Positions 39,257 through 53,200 of a stretch of DNA of 64,000 nt are shown piece by piece. The notes beneath the pieces were generated by a model that searched no databases, was not told the origin of the DNA, and saw nothing but the letters and a program-made list of their open reading frames with translations. How positions within the stretch are numbered: position 1 is the first letter of the stretch; each line of letters begins with the position of its first letter. Position numbers and translations under genes: made by a program. The DNA comes from Neckera pumila (taxonomy: Eukaryota; Streptophyta; Bryopsida; Hypnales; Neckeraceae), in contig OZ018409.1 in NCBI GenBank assembly GCA_963969595.1, positions 29,339,282 to 29,403,281 of the forward strand, given 5' to 3'.

Positions 39257-41204
39257 CTTCCAATATGCTCCTGTTTAGAAACTATGTATGAATGAACTTT
39301 TTTATATCTATTTTGAAAGATGCAACCAGGTGTCTTCTATAAAACATTAAATTTCAAGTTCTTTTTATAAAAATTGAAAATAGTTGAATTTTTGAAATTT
39401 AAAAAATCATATCAAATGCAAAATATGTTTAAAAAATTGAAATTTTTCCTTAAAATGTACATTATAATGTAGAACATCATGTGCCATGTCATTTTAAAAT
39501 TAGAAAATTAACACTTCTTGGTTATAGGTCCAAAATTCAAATTGCTATAAAATATTCAAGTTTTTAAAAACTTCAAAAATTTTAATTGGAATAGAAAATA
39601 GTCTTGATAAGCTTCATTTTATTAGTTGGTATCTCATTTAGGAAAGATTATTTTTATGACTAAAATTCACATTAGGAGAAAAAAACAAAAGTTGCCAAAA
39701 TATACTACACTGTAAATAGATTTAAGCAACTCTCCCCTCTCCTAAATTGGATGATTAAATGTTTTTTCCTATTCTTGAGGCCTTTCTAATATTATCCAAA
39801 GGATACGAAACTCTTTTTCACGCATTTCAGGGTTAACAACTTTAAGTATTTTATTATATTAATTTCAAATTTGTATTGTTTCAATTTGTAAAATTGTTTT
39901 TTAATTTAAAATATTTAACTTAAAATATTGCACAAGAGGAAGATTTAACCTAATGGAATAAACTCCAAAAGGTCATGATCGAATGCTTTTTGAATGAGAC
40001 AACAAATCTCAAATGCATTGTGGATGAAAGGACACACAAAGAAAAACAGACTTGCACTGATCATTGTTAGTGGATCCCATATCAAAGTGATGGTGTCAAG
40101 ATGCATTCAAGATATGAGGATAAATTATAATAATAACAAAGGCACCAAACACATGTAGTGGTAGAGTTTAAATACGTTGTGATGAAAGGATAGACAAAAT
40201 GGGTGCCAAACACTCTTGACTACATAGTCTAAATGCATCAAGATGAAAGGATCTTAGCTTCAATTATAGAGACATAATTGTGTGGCTTTCAAATTTCATT
40301 ACTTGATATATTGCATTTTAAGAGGGATCCATGGTCGCTCAAAAATTGTCAAATAAATTGTATAAACCATGTTTGACCTAGAAGTCATTGGATTTTAGAA
40401 ATGACAAAATTTTGACGAAATATTCTATTTACCAATGTTTTTAGTCCAATAATCTAATGATATTCAATTTTTTATGAATAAATTTATTATATGAGGATTA
40501 ATTAGCAAAATCAGATTTGGAGGATTGAGTAATTTTTGTGAAAAATGAATGTGCAATTAGTGTACAATGAAAACATTTGATCTAACAAGATATTATAGAC
40601 AATTGTGCAAAGTTAAAGTAATGAAATTATGATTTATACTATTGATGAACTGATTAATTTTATAATTTACATTTAAACATTTGTTTTTTGTTTTTTGACA
40701 TAAGTACAAGCTATACTTTATTACAAAGAAGGTAAAACTCTCAAGTCAACAAACCTGCCAAATAAAAGAATGGCATTTGATCATTGTCTTTGAACTCACT
40801 CTTTAAAAGAATTTTCTAGATTAAATTTAAAACTTAGACAAGAGTGTTTTGTAGCAAATGATAATATGTTTGTATCACACAAAAAGATCGAGTGGGTGAT
40901 GGCTAATTCATAAATGAAGATGATGTAATAGAAATTTTGATAAATATACTTTATTGTGTAATATTAATAGAATATAAACCACATGATAAAATAATTGACA
41001 CATTATTTCATAAAAAAAGGTCAAATACAAAATTCACTTATTATAATTGTATTTTATCTTAGATAAATGGTTGTTATTCTTCAATAATTCTCAATGATTG
41101 AATTCTTTTACTTGTTTTGGCATTATTGAAAATAATGCAATTATTTTCAATAATAATAACTGTTATTATAACAAGAATTAGAAAATTTTACAAAGAACCA
41201 AAAA
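39257..41204. other. Intergenic upstream of the subtilase, AT-rich
   Basis: No gene seen. Contains a possible minus-strand LINE 3' end at about 40683-40760: read on that strand, a gtatagcttgtacttatg stretch passes into an A-rich tail. The promoter of the subtilase is presumably just upstream of 41205 but no element could be placed. Confidence 0.4.
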
Positions 41205-44200
41205 ATGAATGGCTCTACATTTCTAATTGCATTATTGTTTATTTCTGCAATGCTTTTAGTGAATGTGAATGCTAAAATAGAACAACTTTATTCATCATGT
41301 CACACTGGAAAGGGCAATGTCCAATTGTATAATTGTGGCAGACAATTTGACCTTGATAACGACAAGCTTGCAGAGTTGGAATCCCATACCACTCCAACAA
41401 GGTAGGTGATACTATTTAAAATCTTTAAATTTTTTATTGTTCTAGCTCATGTATACCAAAAAAGAGATTCTATATTATAGATCTACTTATAATGAATAGT
41501 CATGATCACCTTTTCAATAAGCTTATGCTTAATTTTCACTAAAGTCTCTCAAAGCCCTTCAGAAAAAAGCCATGAAAATGAATCAATATCTTATATTTGA
41601 ACATCAATTGTAGATTGTGCATGTAGAAAATTGTAGTAAATAATAAACTTAAAATTAGCAAGAAGAAGGTTGTAAATAATGAAAAACATGATTTATGATA
41701 TTATTATTTTTCTTTAAAAAATACAAAATCACAAAATCACATGATTTCTAGGTATCTTGATGATATGATATAAAGAATTTTTGCTTTTTGCAAAATATAT
41801 CTTGCAATATAACAAGTATAAGGATTAATTCCTAAATCACTTATATTATTTTAGTATTAGAAAAAAAAATCCAAGTGCGATAGAAAATTTGAATTTGATA
41901 TATTTAAGATTTTATAATTATTTTACATATATAATGGTATAAAAATATTTCAAATAATTTTGTGAAAAATGATGTAACTGTATAGATCTGTATGAAGCAA
42001 TTTTGACAAATATATCTTTTTTTTTCTAGCAAAATTTTTTGCATTCAATATAAGGACTCTTAAGAACATTTTCAACAATGAAACTATATTTTGCTATAAT
42101 CCTCAAGTCAAACTTCACTAAAGTACACATGAATTCAGTATATATAGTTTGAAAGTACAATATGTAGTTCAATAAACAAAACTCTAGATGGATTTGCAAG
42201 AAAGAGAATATATTAGAATTGATGAACTTTCATTCAGCTTGAATTAAAGGATCTAGACCTTTTGATATGAAAGTCATAAATTTGGACTTTGTACCTTACA
42301 AAATATTGAATTTTTAGATCTTGAGGCACATAATTGATTATATCATAGAATATGAAGTACTTAGACCCTATATTTTTGTAAAATATAAGCATGTTCATTT
42401 TTAATGACTTTGTGCCTATGCTTTGTTTTGTAGATACATTTTGAAGTTAAAAAACAATACATCTTCAACTAAAGTGAATGAAATTTGTTCTAAAGCTGAA
42501 TCAAATAATAGTTCATATTCAGGATATTGTGTTCATAAGTGAGTTGGACTATTTCAACTTAAAGTTTTTATTCAAGTATACGTAAATAAATAAATAAAAC
42601 TCACCTTTGTATTAAATTAATAAAATTGTTTTTTAATTAATTTGAATTTATAGTCAATATTATTTTTTATTTTTCAATAATTTATAAAATCTCTTTTCAT
42701 TGAATTGCATTACCTTTGTAGGTTCAAAAAACTAAATAATTTTTTTGGTCTTTTCTAAAAATTAATTAAAGTTTTAAAAATATAATTTTAAAAATATATA
42801 GATATTGTAAAATTAATTCAAATTATAGGATAAAGATACTAACATTAAGGCATAGAATATAATTAAAAATACTTGTAAATATTATTTTGGTTAGATTAAT
42901 GAATCTTACCAATAACCTTATTCATCTTTGTAGTGTGATTTTGAAATTAACATTTAGTGATTTTTGTGAGATGTAATTCTAGGAAATGTTTGGTGAAGTA
43001 AATTCAAAAAATATTTAACAAGTTTTATGAATTATTTTTGAAATTTTGAATTTAAAAAAAATTAGATTTACAATGTAATACTTTAACAAAAAAATTTCAG
43101 ATGTAACTTTTGATAAAATAATGTTCATTGTAAAAATGGGTTAAACCCATTCATTTTGGAAATTTAAGTTCAATTTCTGTATTGTAGCAATACAGAGCCA
43201 CTTGAAGTGCAACATTTGAAAATTTTGGAAAATATTTAGTTTGATAAGCTTAGGCAGATATACAAAAAATAGCTTTTTCAGAAAAATTGACGAAGAATTT
43301 CTTTTTCAAAAAATTGCATTTTAGAATATATTATAAATTGATTTTATTTATTATTTTATTTTGAAACTTTAAATGTAATTTTAAACTATTACAACTCTAT
43401 TTTAAATTTTTTTCTTAAAGGTTGATTCATTGCAAGCATAGCAATTTGTTTGCATTTTCATAACTTTAATTTAGATCACCTATAGTTTATAGTCCATTTT
43501 ATTGAAGATTCTATTATTGCTACAATTGTGATGGCTTCAATGTAGAACAAGTTATATTTAGATCCTATTTTGGTTATGGTGAATTATATCATTATATAGA
43601 TTGTTGGGTTTAACTATTGTAGGTTTTTAGTAGCTTAGTCAAAAAACAATTATTTAAAAAGGTGCTTAAATTTTTGGAATATTGATAATCATTAAATGAG
43701 ACTCAAAGCTTGTAAAGGGCTGCAAGTTCACAGGCAGTTAGGAACCTGGAAACTGCGCAGCAGTGGCAATTTGAAGTTGCAAAATGGCTGCCATGTCAAA
43801 AAATACTATTTAATTAACTTTTTATTTGTATTTTTTATTTGATTTTTATTAAATTTTTAATTATATTCTAACAATGACATTGTTCATTACAATAAGGGGA
43901 ATAAGGCTAAAACAACCTTTTCAGCCCCCTAAAAAACATCTAATGCTAGTTTGTCCAAAATATATATGTATATAAAAGATTGTTTAATTCAAAGAAATTC
44001 CACTCGCTCCACAAAATCTTTACATGTCTTATTTTTCAATAACTAAAAACACACATTGCAAAGTTTTTTGCCTCGCCATTTTGACCATCTATAAATATAA
44101 TCTCTTGTACACAACAAACCCTGATATTTAATAAAACTTTGACACACAAAGTAGAGATTTTAGGATTTGGAGGTTAAAATAAGGATTTAATTAATGTCGA

Positions 44201-47200
44201 TGCTTTAGATGAAAGTAGCAACAACCATCCCAACATTAGGAAGAACTTGGATGAATGTTTAACGATAGTAATTAGCATTTTAAAGTTGTCCAATTTTATG
44301 ATTTTCTTTCTTGAGTTGCCTAATTTTTTTGGCAAAAAGCTAAAAGAAATGCATGTTTCAACCATCCACCAAGTAAATGATGAATGTTTTGAATGTGCTC
44401 CATCCATTTGATATTGTTGGAGAAAGTCTCAACAAGAAATGGTTTATTCATAAAAAAATAGTACAAAGGAAAGTATATTTGATAGAAATTTGAAATATTT
44501 ATTTTAGAAGATGAATTTTTAAATTTTTGTCTTAATCTTTTTGATTTGAGCATTTAGGCAAAACTGGAATAACAATCTTTACCTGTATACATTCATTTAT
44601 TATATATGATGTTAAAGAGTGATCCCACAATTTTAGATTTTAATCTTTTTTTGTATTGCAATGCAAGTTTGTAATTATATATACATGCAACATTCAATGT
44701 TCAATGTTATTTATTTATTTTTAAACATGAAAATATTTAAATTGAAAATGAAGGGAGTTTTTCAAATTTTTATTGGATATTTAAATTTATTGAACTTTGA
44801 AAAGTGAAATAATCTAATTGTTTATAACAATCCTTTGAGATGATCATTTTTTAATAGAACCAATGAGAATGTAAAAGATCAACTTTCTATCATGTATGCA
44901 AAAAAAACTCACTTTGTAAACTTCTGTAAACTATATAACTAATTATTTATAAATTCCTTCATACAATAGTTGTTAGTCTATTTGAAGACCATTTCCAATT
45001 TTTGGCTCTGAATTCTTTAAAATAGAACTCCAGGCCTAAATTGCAAAAAGACCTTATTTTTGGAAATCAGTATTCTTACCAAGTTAATTTTACAAAATGA
45101 AAAATAAACATTTACAAGTTTTAATGACCATATCACCCTCTTCTTCATTGAACCAATATTTTCAAAAGTTTTGCTTAAAAAACAATGAAGCATACAAGGT
45201 GCGACTAAAAATATAGATTTTGATAATAAAATATAGTTTGTGGAGTTTCATATATTAATTTATTGATACAAAATACTCTTCATGGATTAGAGATTATAAT
45301 TAACTCCTAAAGTACCTTGACTATGTTTTCACCAAAAACACTCAAAAATTGCCATTTTTAGAACAAGTACCAAATTTTTGAATTTTTTTTTTGACATATG
45401 TAACCATAGAAGCAATAATGTCCAAAATGGTGGTTCTTCTTTGGATTCATTTTCCTCGACAAGTTGGCCACATGCTTGAAAACTTTCAGATCATTTGGAG
45501 TGGTGCAACATCTAGGAAAAAAATACTACCTCCGTCCCACTAAAAACCTCCAAAAAGCTTCCCTTTGAGGGATTAACTATATTTGTAGTCATACTGCTAG
45601 CAACACATGCATTCAAGAAAGAGTAACCCATCCCTTAGATCTATGCAAAATCTCCAATTTAGGTGTTGTGGTTTGGGCATCCAAAATCCATATAGAAAGT
45701 ATGATATTTATACATAGTTTTGAAACGTTGCCAACTCTGTCATTTTAGATGATTTAAAAGGTGGTGGAAACAATGGGAGTCTAAAAACATGTTTTTCAAC
45801 CTAAATATCCGCAATAAGAAAAATTGGCATACTTTATGATCAAATTTTCATAGCACCAAAGTAGGCACTAAATACATCATCAACTCTACTATGTAAAGAA
45901 GGAATTAGTATAAGGTGCCTCATATGGGCAAAACCAAGCTTGCAAGGCCTTATAAATGCTTCAAGATTGTTTCACTTGCCCCTACAACATTGTTCAATAC
46001 AACAAACACTTACTCAACAACCAAAATCAAGAAACGGAGCTTTTTAGTGGGACAAAAATTTTGCCTGATTTGGAGGCTTTTAGTGGGACAGAGGGAGTAG
46101 TAAACAGACAAAAGTAGAGAATGATAGAAAATACAAAATTGTTAAGAATTTAATTATGGAATTTTTTAATCTTTTAATTTTTTTGGATAACAAATGGAAA
46201 CCATTGTATTAAATGAATTAGAGTAACCACCAAGCCAAAGGCTGGACAAATGAAGAGAAATTGAGCAACAAATGAAAGAAAACAAAAAATCAAATGAAGG
46301 AGCAGAGAGGAGGGCTCTCTTTACTCCAATTAATTGAGTATCCAATCCTAGTAGCTAAAACTAGAGTTTGGAGCCAAATATTAGTGAACCTAGACCAAGT
46401 TTTATCTGAATATTGAGGCCAACGACGAGCGGAGAGCTCAGTCTTGAGTAAGGCCGCTCGGACTGAGTTAAAAAAATTCCTATCTATAGATTTTTTGAGG
46501 GCCCTCACGCCCAAGAAATTTGGAATTAGGTACCACTTTCGCTGTGCATCTCCAGTCTTGGGCCCCCATAGTAGACTCAATGCACCCCAATGTATATTTG
46601 GTACATCTATCCCTCAAATGTTTCATAGATTCTACACATTATGGTCACTTATTCGTGGAGTTGCGCTTTTGCTTTGCTGGATCTCCCGTAACCACATGGT
46701 TTTGTGCAAGATTATTGGCTCACTATTCTTCTCAAAAAATCACTACAGAATGCTCTGAATTATGGAATTGAAGAATGCCAATCCCTATGATTGCAATGTT
46801 GTAATAGCCAACTACAATTAATTTGTTTTATTTTTTTCAAAAAATATTGAAAATTGAGTAAGATAAAAGAATTCAAGGTTTATTTTAGAGTAGAGAATCT
46901 ATAACTGCCCGCAAAAAAAAAATCCTCAGAACTTTTGATTCATTGATCAAAATGGAATGATTCAAAGCTTTTTCATGTATATATAACTCCAAAAAACTAG
47001 TTTCAAAATTTTGAAAATAGTGTTTTTTTCTAATGTGCCTGGACTGCCCGAGTTGAGAAACAAACTACATAGCATACAATAATTTTTTACTCATATTTCC
47101 AAATGTCATCAAATTTAGTGCATATAAAAAAAATTCCTCATCTCCACCTTCTATTAAAATTCGGGCCAAACAGATGGAAATCTCAAGTCACATGTACCTG

Positions 47201-50200
47201 CCCAAAATTTCTATATAGCCAAAAAATGCATGTTGATCCTTTAGGGGTTAATGATTTATGAAGCAGTTTTCAATTATGAATACATAAAACTTGTCTTAGA
47301 TCATTTTTAAGAGTAAAGGTGATGATCAAACAACTTGAATTGTGTTTTAAATAAATGATTGTTAAATTTATAAAGGAAAAATATTTTGGAAAAGTATGCT
47401 TTTTACCAAAACATTGCTTTTTGCACTAATAATGCATAAATTTTTAAGTGAAGACGTTTTAATGAATGAAAAGAAGAAGAAGAATTTAGAAGTGATTTAA
47501 AATTATTGTAAAGAATAGTTTATAGATCTGTGAAATTAAGATCTACTATAGCATTTGTCAATAAATGTCAACTAAAATATCACAACCAAGTAAAAGTTCT
47601 TAAAATTAAATGCAAGTTGATTATTCGTGTTATTATAAGGTGATTTTTCCTATGAGGTTGAAATAAAAAAGACTATACTTGAACATTTAGAAAAACCCTT
47701 CTATCACTCATTTAGTGTGTTTATTTTTGACAGAATACAATTTGAACATGAATAAATTAGTTTTTGAGGTAAAATATTTATATATTTTTGAATTGTAGAA
47801 TATTTGCTAATGAAGTGTTGAAAATAAATAAAAATTACTAAATTATGTTAAACTCTTTAGAACTATTGGATGAACAAAAACAAGTCTTCTTCCAATGAAT
47901 TCATCATCAATTAATGTAATATAGACGCTTGGACTACAATATATCAACTAAAAATTGGTTTTGATATTGTAAACTTGAGTACATTTTCAATATGTGTTGT
48001 TTTTATAAAGACTTGAGCTTTACAAATGACTTCATTATTTTCCTAAATAATATATCAATTTCATTAAAATTAGAACATCTAACTATAAAATTCAAATTTT
48101 GAAAGATTTTTAGTAGGCTAAAAATAAGAAGTTTTAAAAAACTATAAAACCTAAACTCTAAAGCCTAAAAACCCAAACCCTAAACCCAAACCCTAAACTA
48201 AGCTTTAAAGTAGGATGACATAATTTAATAACAAGCTTCATTGCATTTTTATCATATAGTTAAAAGTTTTTTAATAGAATATACACTAATTTGAATGTTT
48301 CTTGGAAATCTTCGTTTCTGACAAAATTGTTGTTTGGTTGCACTAGAAAATGACAATTATAGAGGGAGAATAAATCTATTTATGACCATTTCAAAACTTT
48401 TTTTTTGGTTACTTAAAAATGTGCTAGATTCCAATGCTTCATTTTTATGCAAATACATTGAAATGGTTGTTGTAAAGGAATGTGTATTAGTTTTTGACAA
48501 GGTCTTCTCAATTTTATATTTCTTACACATTTAGCTCATTATTACAACCATTTGTGTTTATCATGTTTTGGATTATACATTGCTCTGAAATTTCAACATT
48601 TTTGCAATTTAAACTGTGGATGTTATGATTTGGATTGCACAAAAATCCAATATTTAAATTTTGGTGAATTTATTAGTGTTTTTTGGTGTTTCATAATTCT
48701 TAGTCAAGGATCATAGTAACACATAGTGTATGAGTATTTCACAAAGTGGAGTCAAGTTTGTTTTTTGGCATGCTGTTTTTCAATCTGAGCATGTTCATGC
48801 ATAATATTAAAAATATTACAATGAATTTCTACATCCATTACTTTTCATTGAAATTTTGTGTTAAATATGCCCATTCAAATGCAATGAAAAAAAATAATGC
48901 TTTGAGCCTATAGACCCCACAAGTAGTAAAGAATCGGAGTTTGAAACTTTTGTAAGTGTTTTCTTCTCATAGAGGTAAGATTAAAATTTTATGACTTTAT
49001 TTTCATGTCTTGTATTGTTTACATCAAAAAATCTTGATCCAAAGATGGCCATTTTAAATTTGTTCTATTAGATTAGAATGTTAATTTATTTTGTCTTATT
49101 GGTTGCTTTCAAATCTTCTAAATTCAAAAACTAATAGAAATGAATAAGTCAATATGATAGATTTTTCTCTATAAAATGTGTGCCAATAAGATTTGATGAA
49201 ATTTATAGTTTAAAATAGGTACTATTGATTTAATTTCAATTTATGAATAAATCAATGAAGAATGAAAAATTGTAATTAAAGCACTAGTTGCAATGTCAAA
49301 AGATTATCATTATATTGTACAAACTACATAGCAACAATAACTTTTTTATTTAACCTCTAAAGGACCAAGATTGTTTTATCAATAAATAGTCAAAAATGCC
49401 ATTTCCATTGCAAAAGAAAAACATTTAATTTTTTTCCATATGTAACCATAGGATCTTTTATTTGACTAGTACAAGAATACATAGAATAAATATTACAAAA
49501 CTTTGGTCTTATAGGTTGCAAGATATTTGTGTTTAAAGTGAAGAGAACATTCCTTTCTTACACCTTACATGACTAGATTATATTAGGCTTTGAATTTTCT
49601 TAACTTCAAATTTTTGCAATATGGATTTTAAAATGTCAAAATTTTTTTTTGATGAAGAATTGAGTCAAGGGTCTAAAAAATAAATTCAAAATAGCAAGCA
49701 AACTATACCATGTGAAACTTTTGTTTTTGAAAAATCATGAAAATTGATTCAAAAATGAATAATTAAAAAAGCTATAAGTAATTTTTGAACTATAAATAAT
49801 ATTTTGAATATGCTATAATTGCCTAAGAAAAAGACTCTTCACAACTCCATCATGAATTTAAATAGAATGAATTAAATCTTTCCATGTAGACAAATAGGTT
49901 GTATAAAAATATATTAACACAATTTTTGAACTTTTGTGATTGTTATATATTATACACGGTTGAGTATTTTGAGCTCATATTGGCATAATTTTTGCTTTAG
50001 GGCATCAATTGGAATAAAAATTAATTTCTTTGAAATAAATTGTATTTTTCTATTACCAACAAAATTTCATAAAGTCATGTCAAGAATTGAAATCACGTGG
50101 ACTAAAAATAAGCACCGATAGTGACTATTATTGTATGAGCCATTGAATACAATTGTATTGTAATTAATGCAAAAGTCTAATTACTTTTGCAAATTTTTAT

Positions 50201-53200
50201 ATCACTATAAGAAATCCATACTTTTTTTTATGTCTGACCATAGACATAGATGTTTACAAAACATCAAGATATTAGAGTGAAGATGGCCCTAAAAGGTAGA
50301 TTTTGGTGGATGTTACAAAGAACATTGGTAAATTACTGTAACAATAAGTTGATGCTATCATTGTTGTTGATGTTTTATTTGACATGAACACAAACACAAT
50401 GATATTGTTTGGAACATCCAAAATAATATGATATTGCCTTGTCAGCAAGCAGATCCATTTTGACTGCAGGTCAATTTGTAAAAGTTACTAAAGGTTGCAA
50501 TAAAATGTTGACCAGATTTGAAAAACATAAGAAAAGGACAATCACATGGCTAAGTTTGCAAAAAGAAAGGAAATGGATGGATATATACTATGGATGAAAA
50601 GAGAAGCTCTTTATGCAAGTGGGGTGGTAGGAAGCAAACAATCCATATGGGTTATGTAAAACAAGAATTGTGTTCAAAGTAGAATTTGAAACAATCGTTA
50701 GATGTCTGGCACTTTAGCAGTCAAACTCTCATCTTCAAATTATCCTATATCCTTTGAGGATTTGTGATGGACAAAGGACTTTATTATAAAAACGTCCTCT
50801 CTATCCTTCATTCTCACTATCTATCCATAAAATAATTCCTTCATTTTGCCATCAAATTTTTTCTTAATAGTAGATGGTAACTTTCTTTTTAATTTTGCTA
50901 AATTTGGCAATTTTTCTTGTTCTTTTTTTTCATTGAAATAATTATTCTTTGTTGACCTTGCCCTATGGGTATGATATGCACAAATTGATGACTCAAAAAA
51001 ACTGTGAACATTTAAGTTGACTTCTCAAAAAATAGTATTAAAATTTTTAAACGACGTAAAAATGTGCTGACTAGGCATGCCGCGTCATCCTCGCTGGTTA
51101 CCACATCACTTTTCTTGCCGCCACTTCAGGTCCCATGTCATGGATGGGCTAGGTGAAAAAATTTCCATGTAGGTAACCTCGCCCGCATACACGACAAGAA
51201 AAAGGGGTATTTTAAGTATAATCCTAGTAGTATAGTCCTACAAGTAATGATTTGAAAGGAGTGTTTTTAGTAAAATTTTACTGAAAACACATATATTTCT
51301 AATAAAATTTTACCAAAAACACCCCTTTTAGGTCATTACTTATAGGACTATACTGCTAGGACTATACTTAAAACACCCCTTTCTCTTGTGTTTATGGTGC
51401 TTATATGGCACTAAGGTGGCAACCACATGGCAAGCTTTCAACACCTTCAAAAACTAGGTTTCCCTCCACATTATCTTAAAAACATCTAACATCTAGGCGC
51501 TATTTTGGATGTTTTTGCCTTGTCAATCACGCAAACTTGATGGGATTTTTTAGACATCAACGGGCATAAGGTAAACCAACCCATTGTGCTTAAAATTTGG
51601 AGTCTACCCTCATGCCATTGCTGAAAGTTTTCAAATTTTTTCCCACATAAAGACAAATGTGAGAAATAGTGAGGGCAATTGAATTATATATTTTTTTTAA
51701 AGTATGAATTTGTTACGGATTTTGAAGTGATTTGTCCAAAAGAGTCAGTAAACTATCCCATAACCAACACAAATTGTATCCAATATGCTCTTCTTAATCA
51801 CCTAAAGTGGTCACAATAATTTATAATGTAGAAGGCTATGGAATGTCACTTACTACAATGATTTATACTGAAAAAGTAGGTGTTCCTAATGAGGTCACTA
51901 ATCACTCCAGTGGTGTCAGATTAGAGATTGATTGTGGCCAAAAAATTTGTCATGGAATAATTAGGTGTCCACTATGGGTCATCCGACCACAATGGGCTGG
52001 TTTACCTTAGACATCACCCACAACATCCACTTGCTTGATTCTAGGCATAAGAAAAACGGGTTTCTTCTAGTGTGTTTTCTATACATTTTGATGACAAACA
52101 TTTCAAGAATCAATAAATCACACATTGCAAGTCTAGTTTTTATGAAACATAATGAGTGCATCCTTCCTTATTCATTGGAGGATTTTCTATAACACTTTGT
52201 ATGGTCATGTTGTGCTCATGGTTGAAAAGATTGATCTCAATGTCAGAGATGAGAATTGAAAAAAACCTACTCCGGAGAAATTGTTTTAGTAATGTTCTAT
52301 TTTACATATATTATTCCCAAGACTTGGGTGATCCAAAGTATGCTTAAACTATTATTTTTGTACTCTTTTCCTACATCTGAAATTTAAAAAGCAATAATAT
52401 TTGGAAATTGAATGTGGTGCATGTTATACAATCAATAAAAACACTCCCTTGGCTTGAGGCTTTTTACAGAGTACCAAAAAATATTATTGTCAAAGTTATC
52501 ACACCTGTAATGGATTCTGCCCATTTGTTTAAAAAATAAATAAATCAATCAATAAATTATCACACATTATGTGTGGACTGGTTCCACAAAAATTAGACAT
52601 GAAAAAATAGTTGCATTCTGTAAATGAATATACCAATTAGTCAATTCATACCAATTTCTAACCAAATCTCAAATCCATTTCATTTTTTGAAAATTTTTAG
52701 AAATAATTTAAAATAAAATATTCTTCAAAGCTTGTACAAACACTTCTACAATGATTTGATCTTACAATAGTATTGATGGCACGAATTGATTGATACATTT
52801 ATAATTTTATTACAAAATAAGGACAATCAATTGCAAGCCTTAATAATGAATATTTGTTTCATGAATAAATATATATATTAAATATTCGGTATATAATTTA
52901 CGAAACCCATAGAAGATGTTGCATATTATGATTTTTATGATTTTTTTGAAATATTTTATTTTAAATAACATAAATTACATAAATTGATAGATTTTACTTA
53001 AATTACTTAAAATTTATTCAACATGTATTACATATCAATAAACACACAAAAAATGTTAGGCAAATACGGATTTCAATTCTTTGAATGTATTTTTGAAATT
53101 TCTTTCTTAACTTTGCAGTTTATTTTTATTTTCATTCAAAAAATTTACAAGTCCAGCCACTGGAAGTCATTTTATATTATTTTATTTACATTTTGTAACT

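Larger units (their letters stand above)
45300..47251 (-). mobile_element. TTAA element B3 (reverse), carrying two later insertions
   Basis: TTAACTCCTAAAGTACC at 45300 and ATCCTTTAGGGGTTAA at 47251 bound a reverse copy of subfamily B. Its sequence runs 45300-45525, resumes at 46103-46163 and again at 46758-47251. The gaps are a Stowaway MITE and a LINE-like fragment, each with its own target duplication. Without them the element would be about 0.8 kb, normal for the family. Confidence 0.88.

Noticed and set aside
40683..40800. Second LINE insertion
   Set aside because: An A-rich tail-like end is visible on the minus strand, but no target duplication or coding part was found, so it is mentioned only in the intergenic note.
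45600..46060. Possible mariner transposase inside the Stowaway element
   Set aside because: Frames on both strands are interrupted and no DDD/E motifs were recognised; treated as non-coding.
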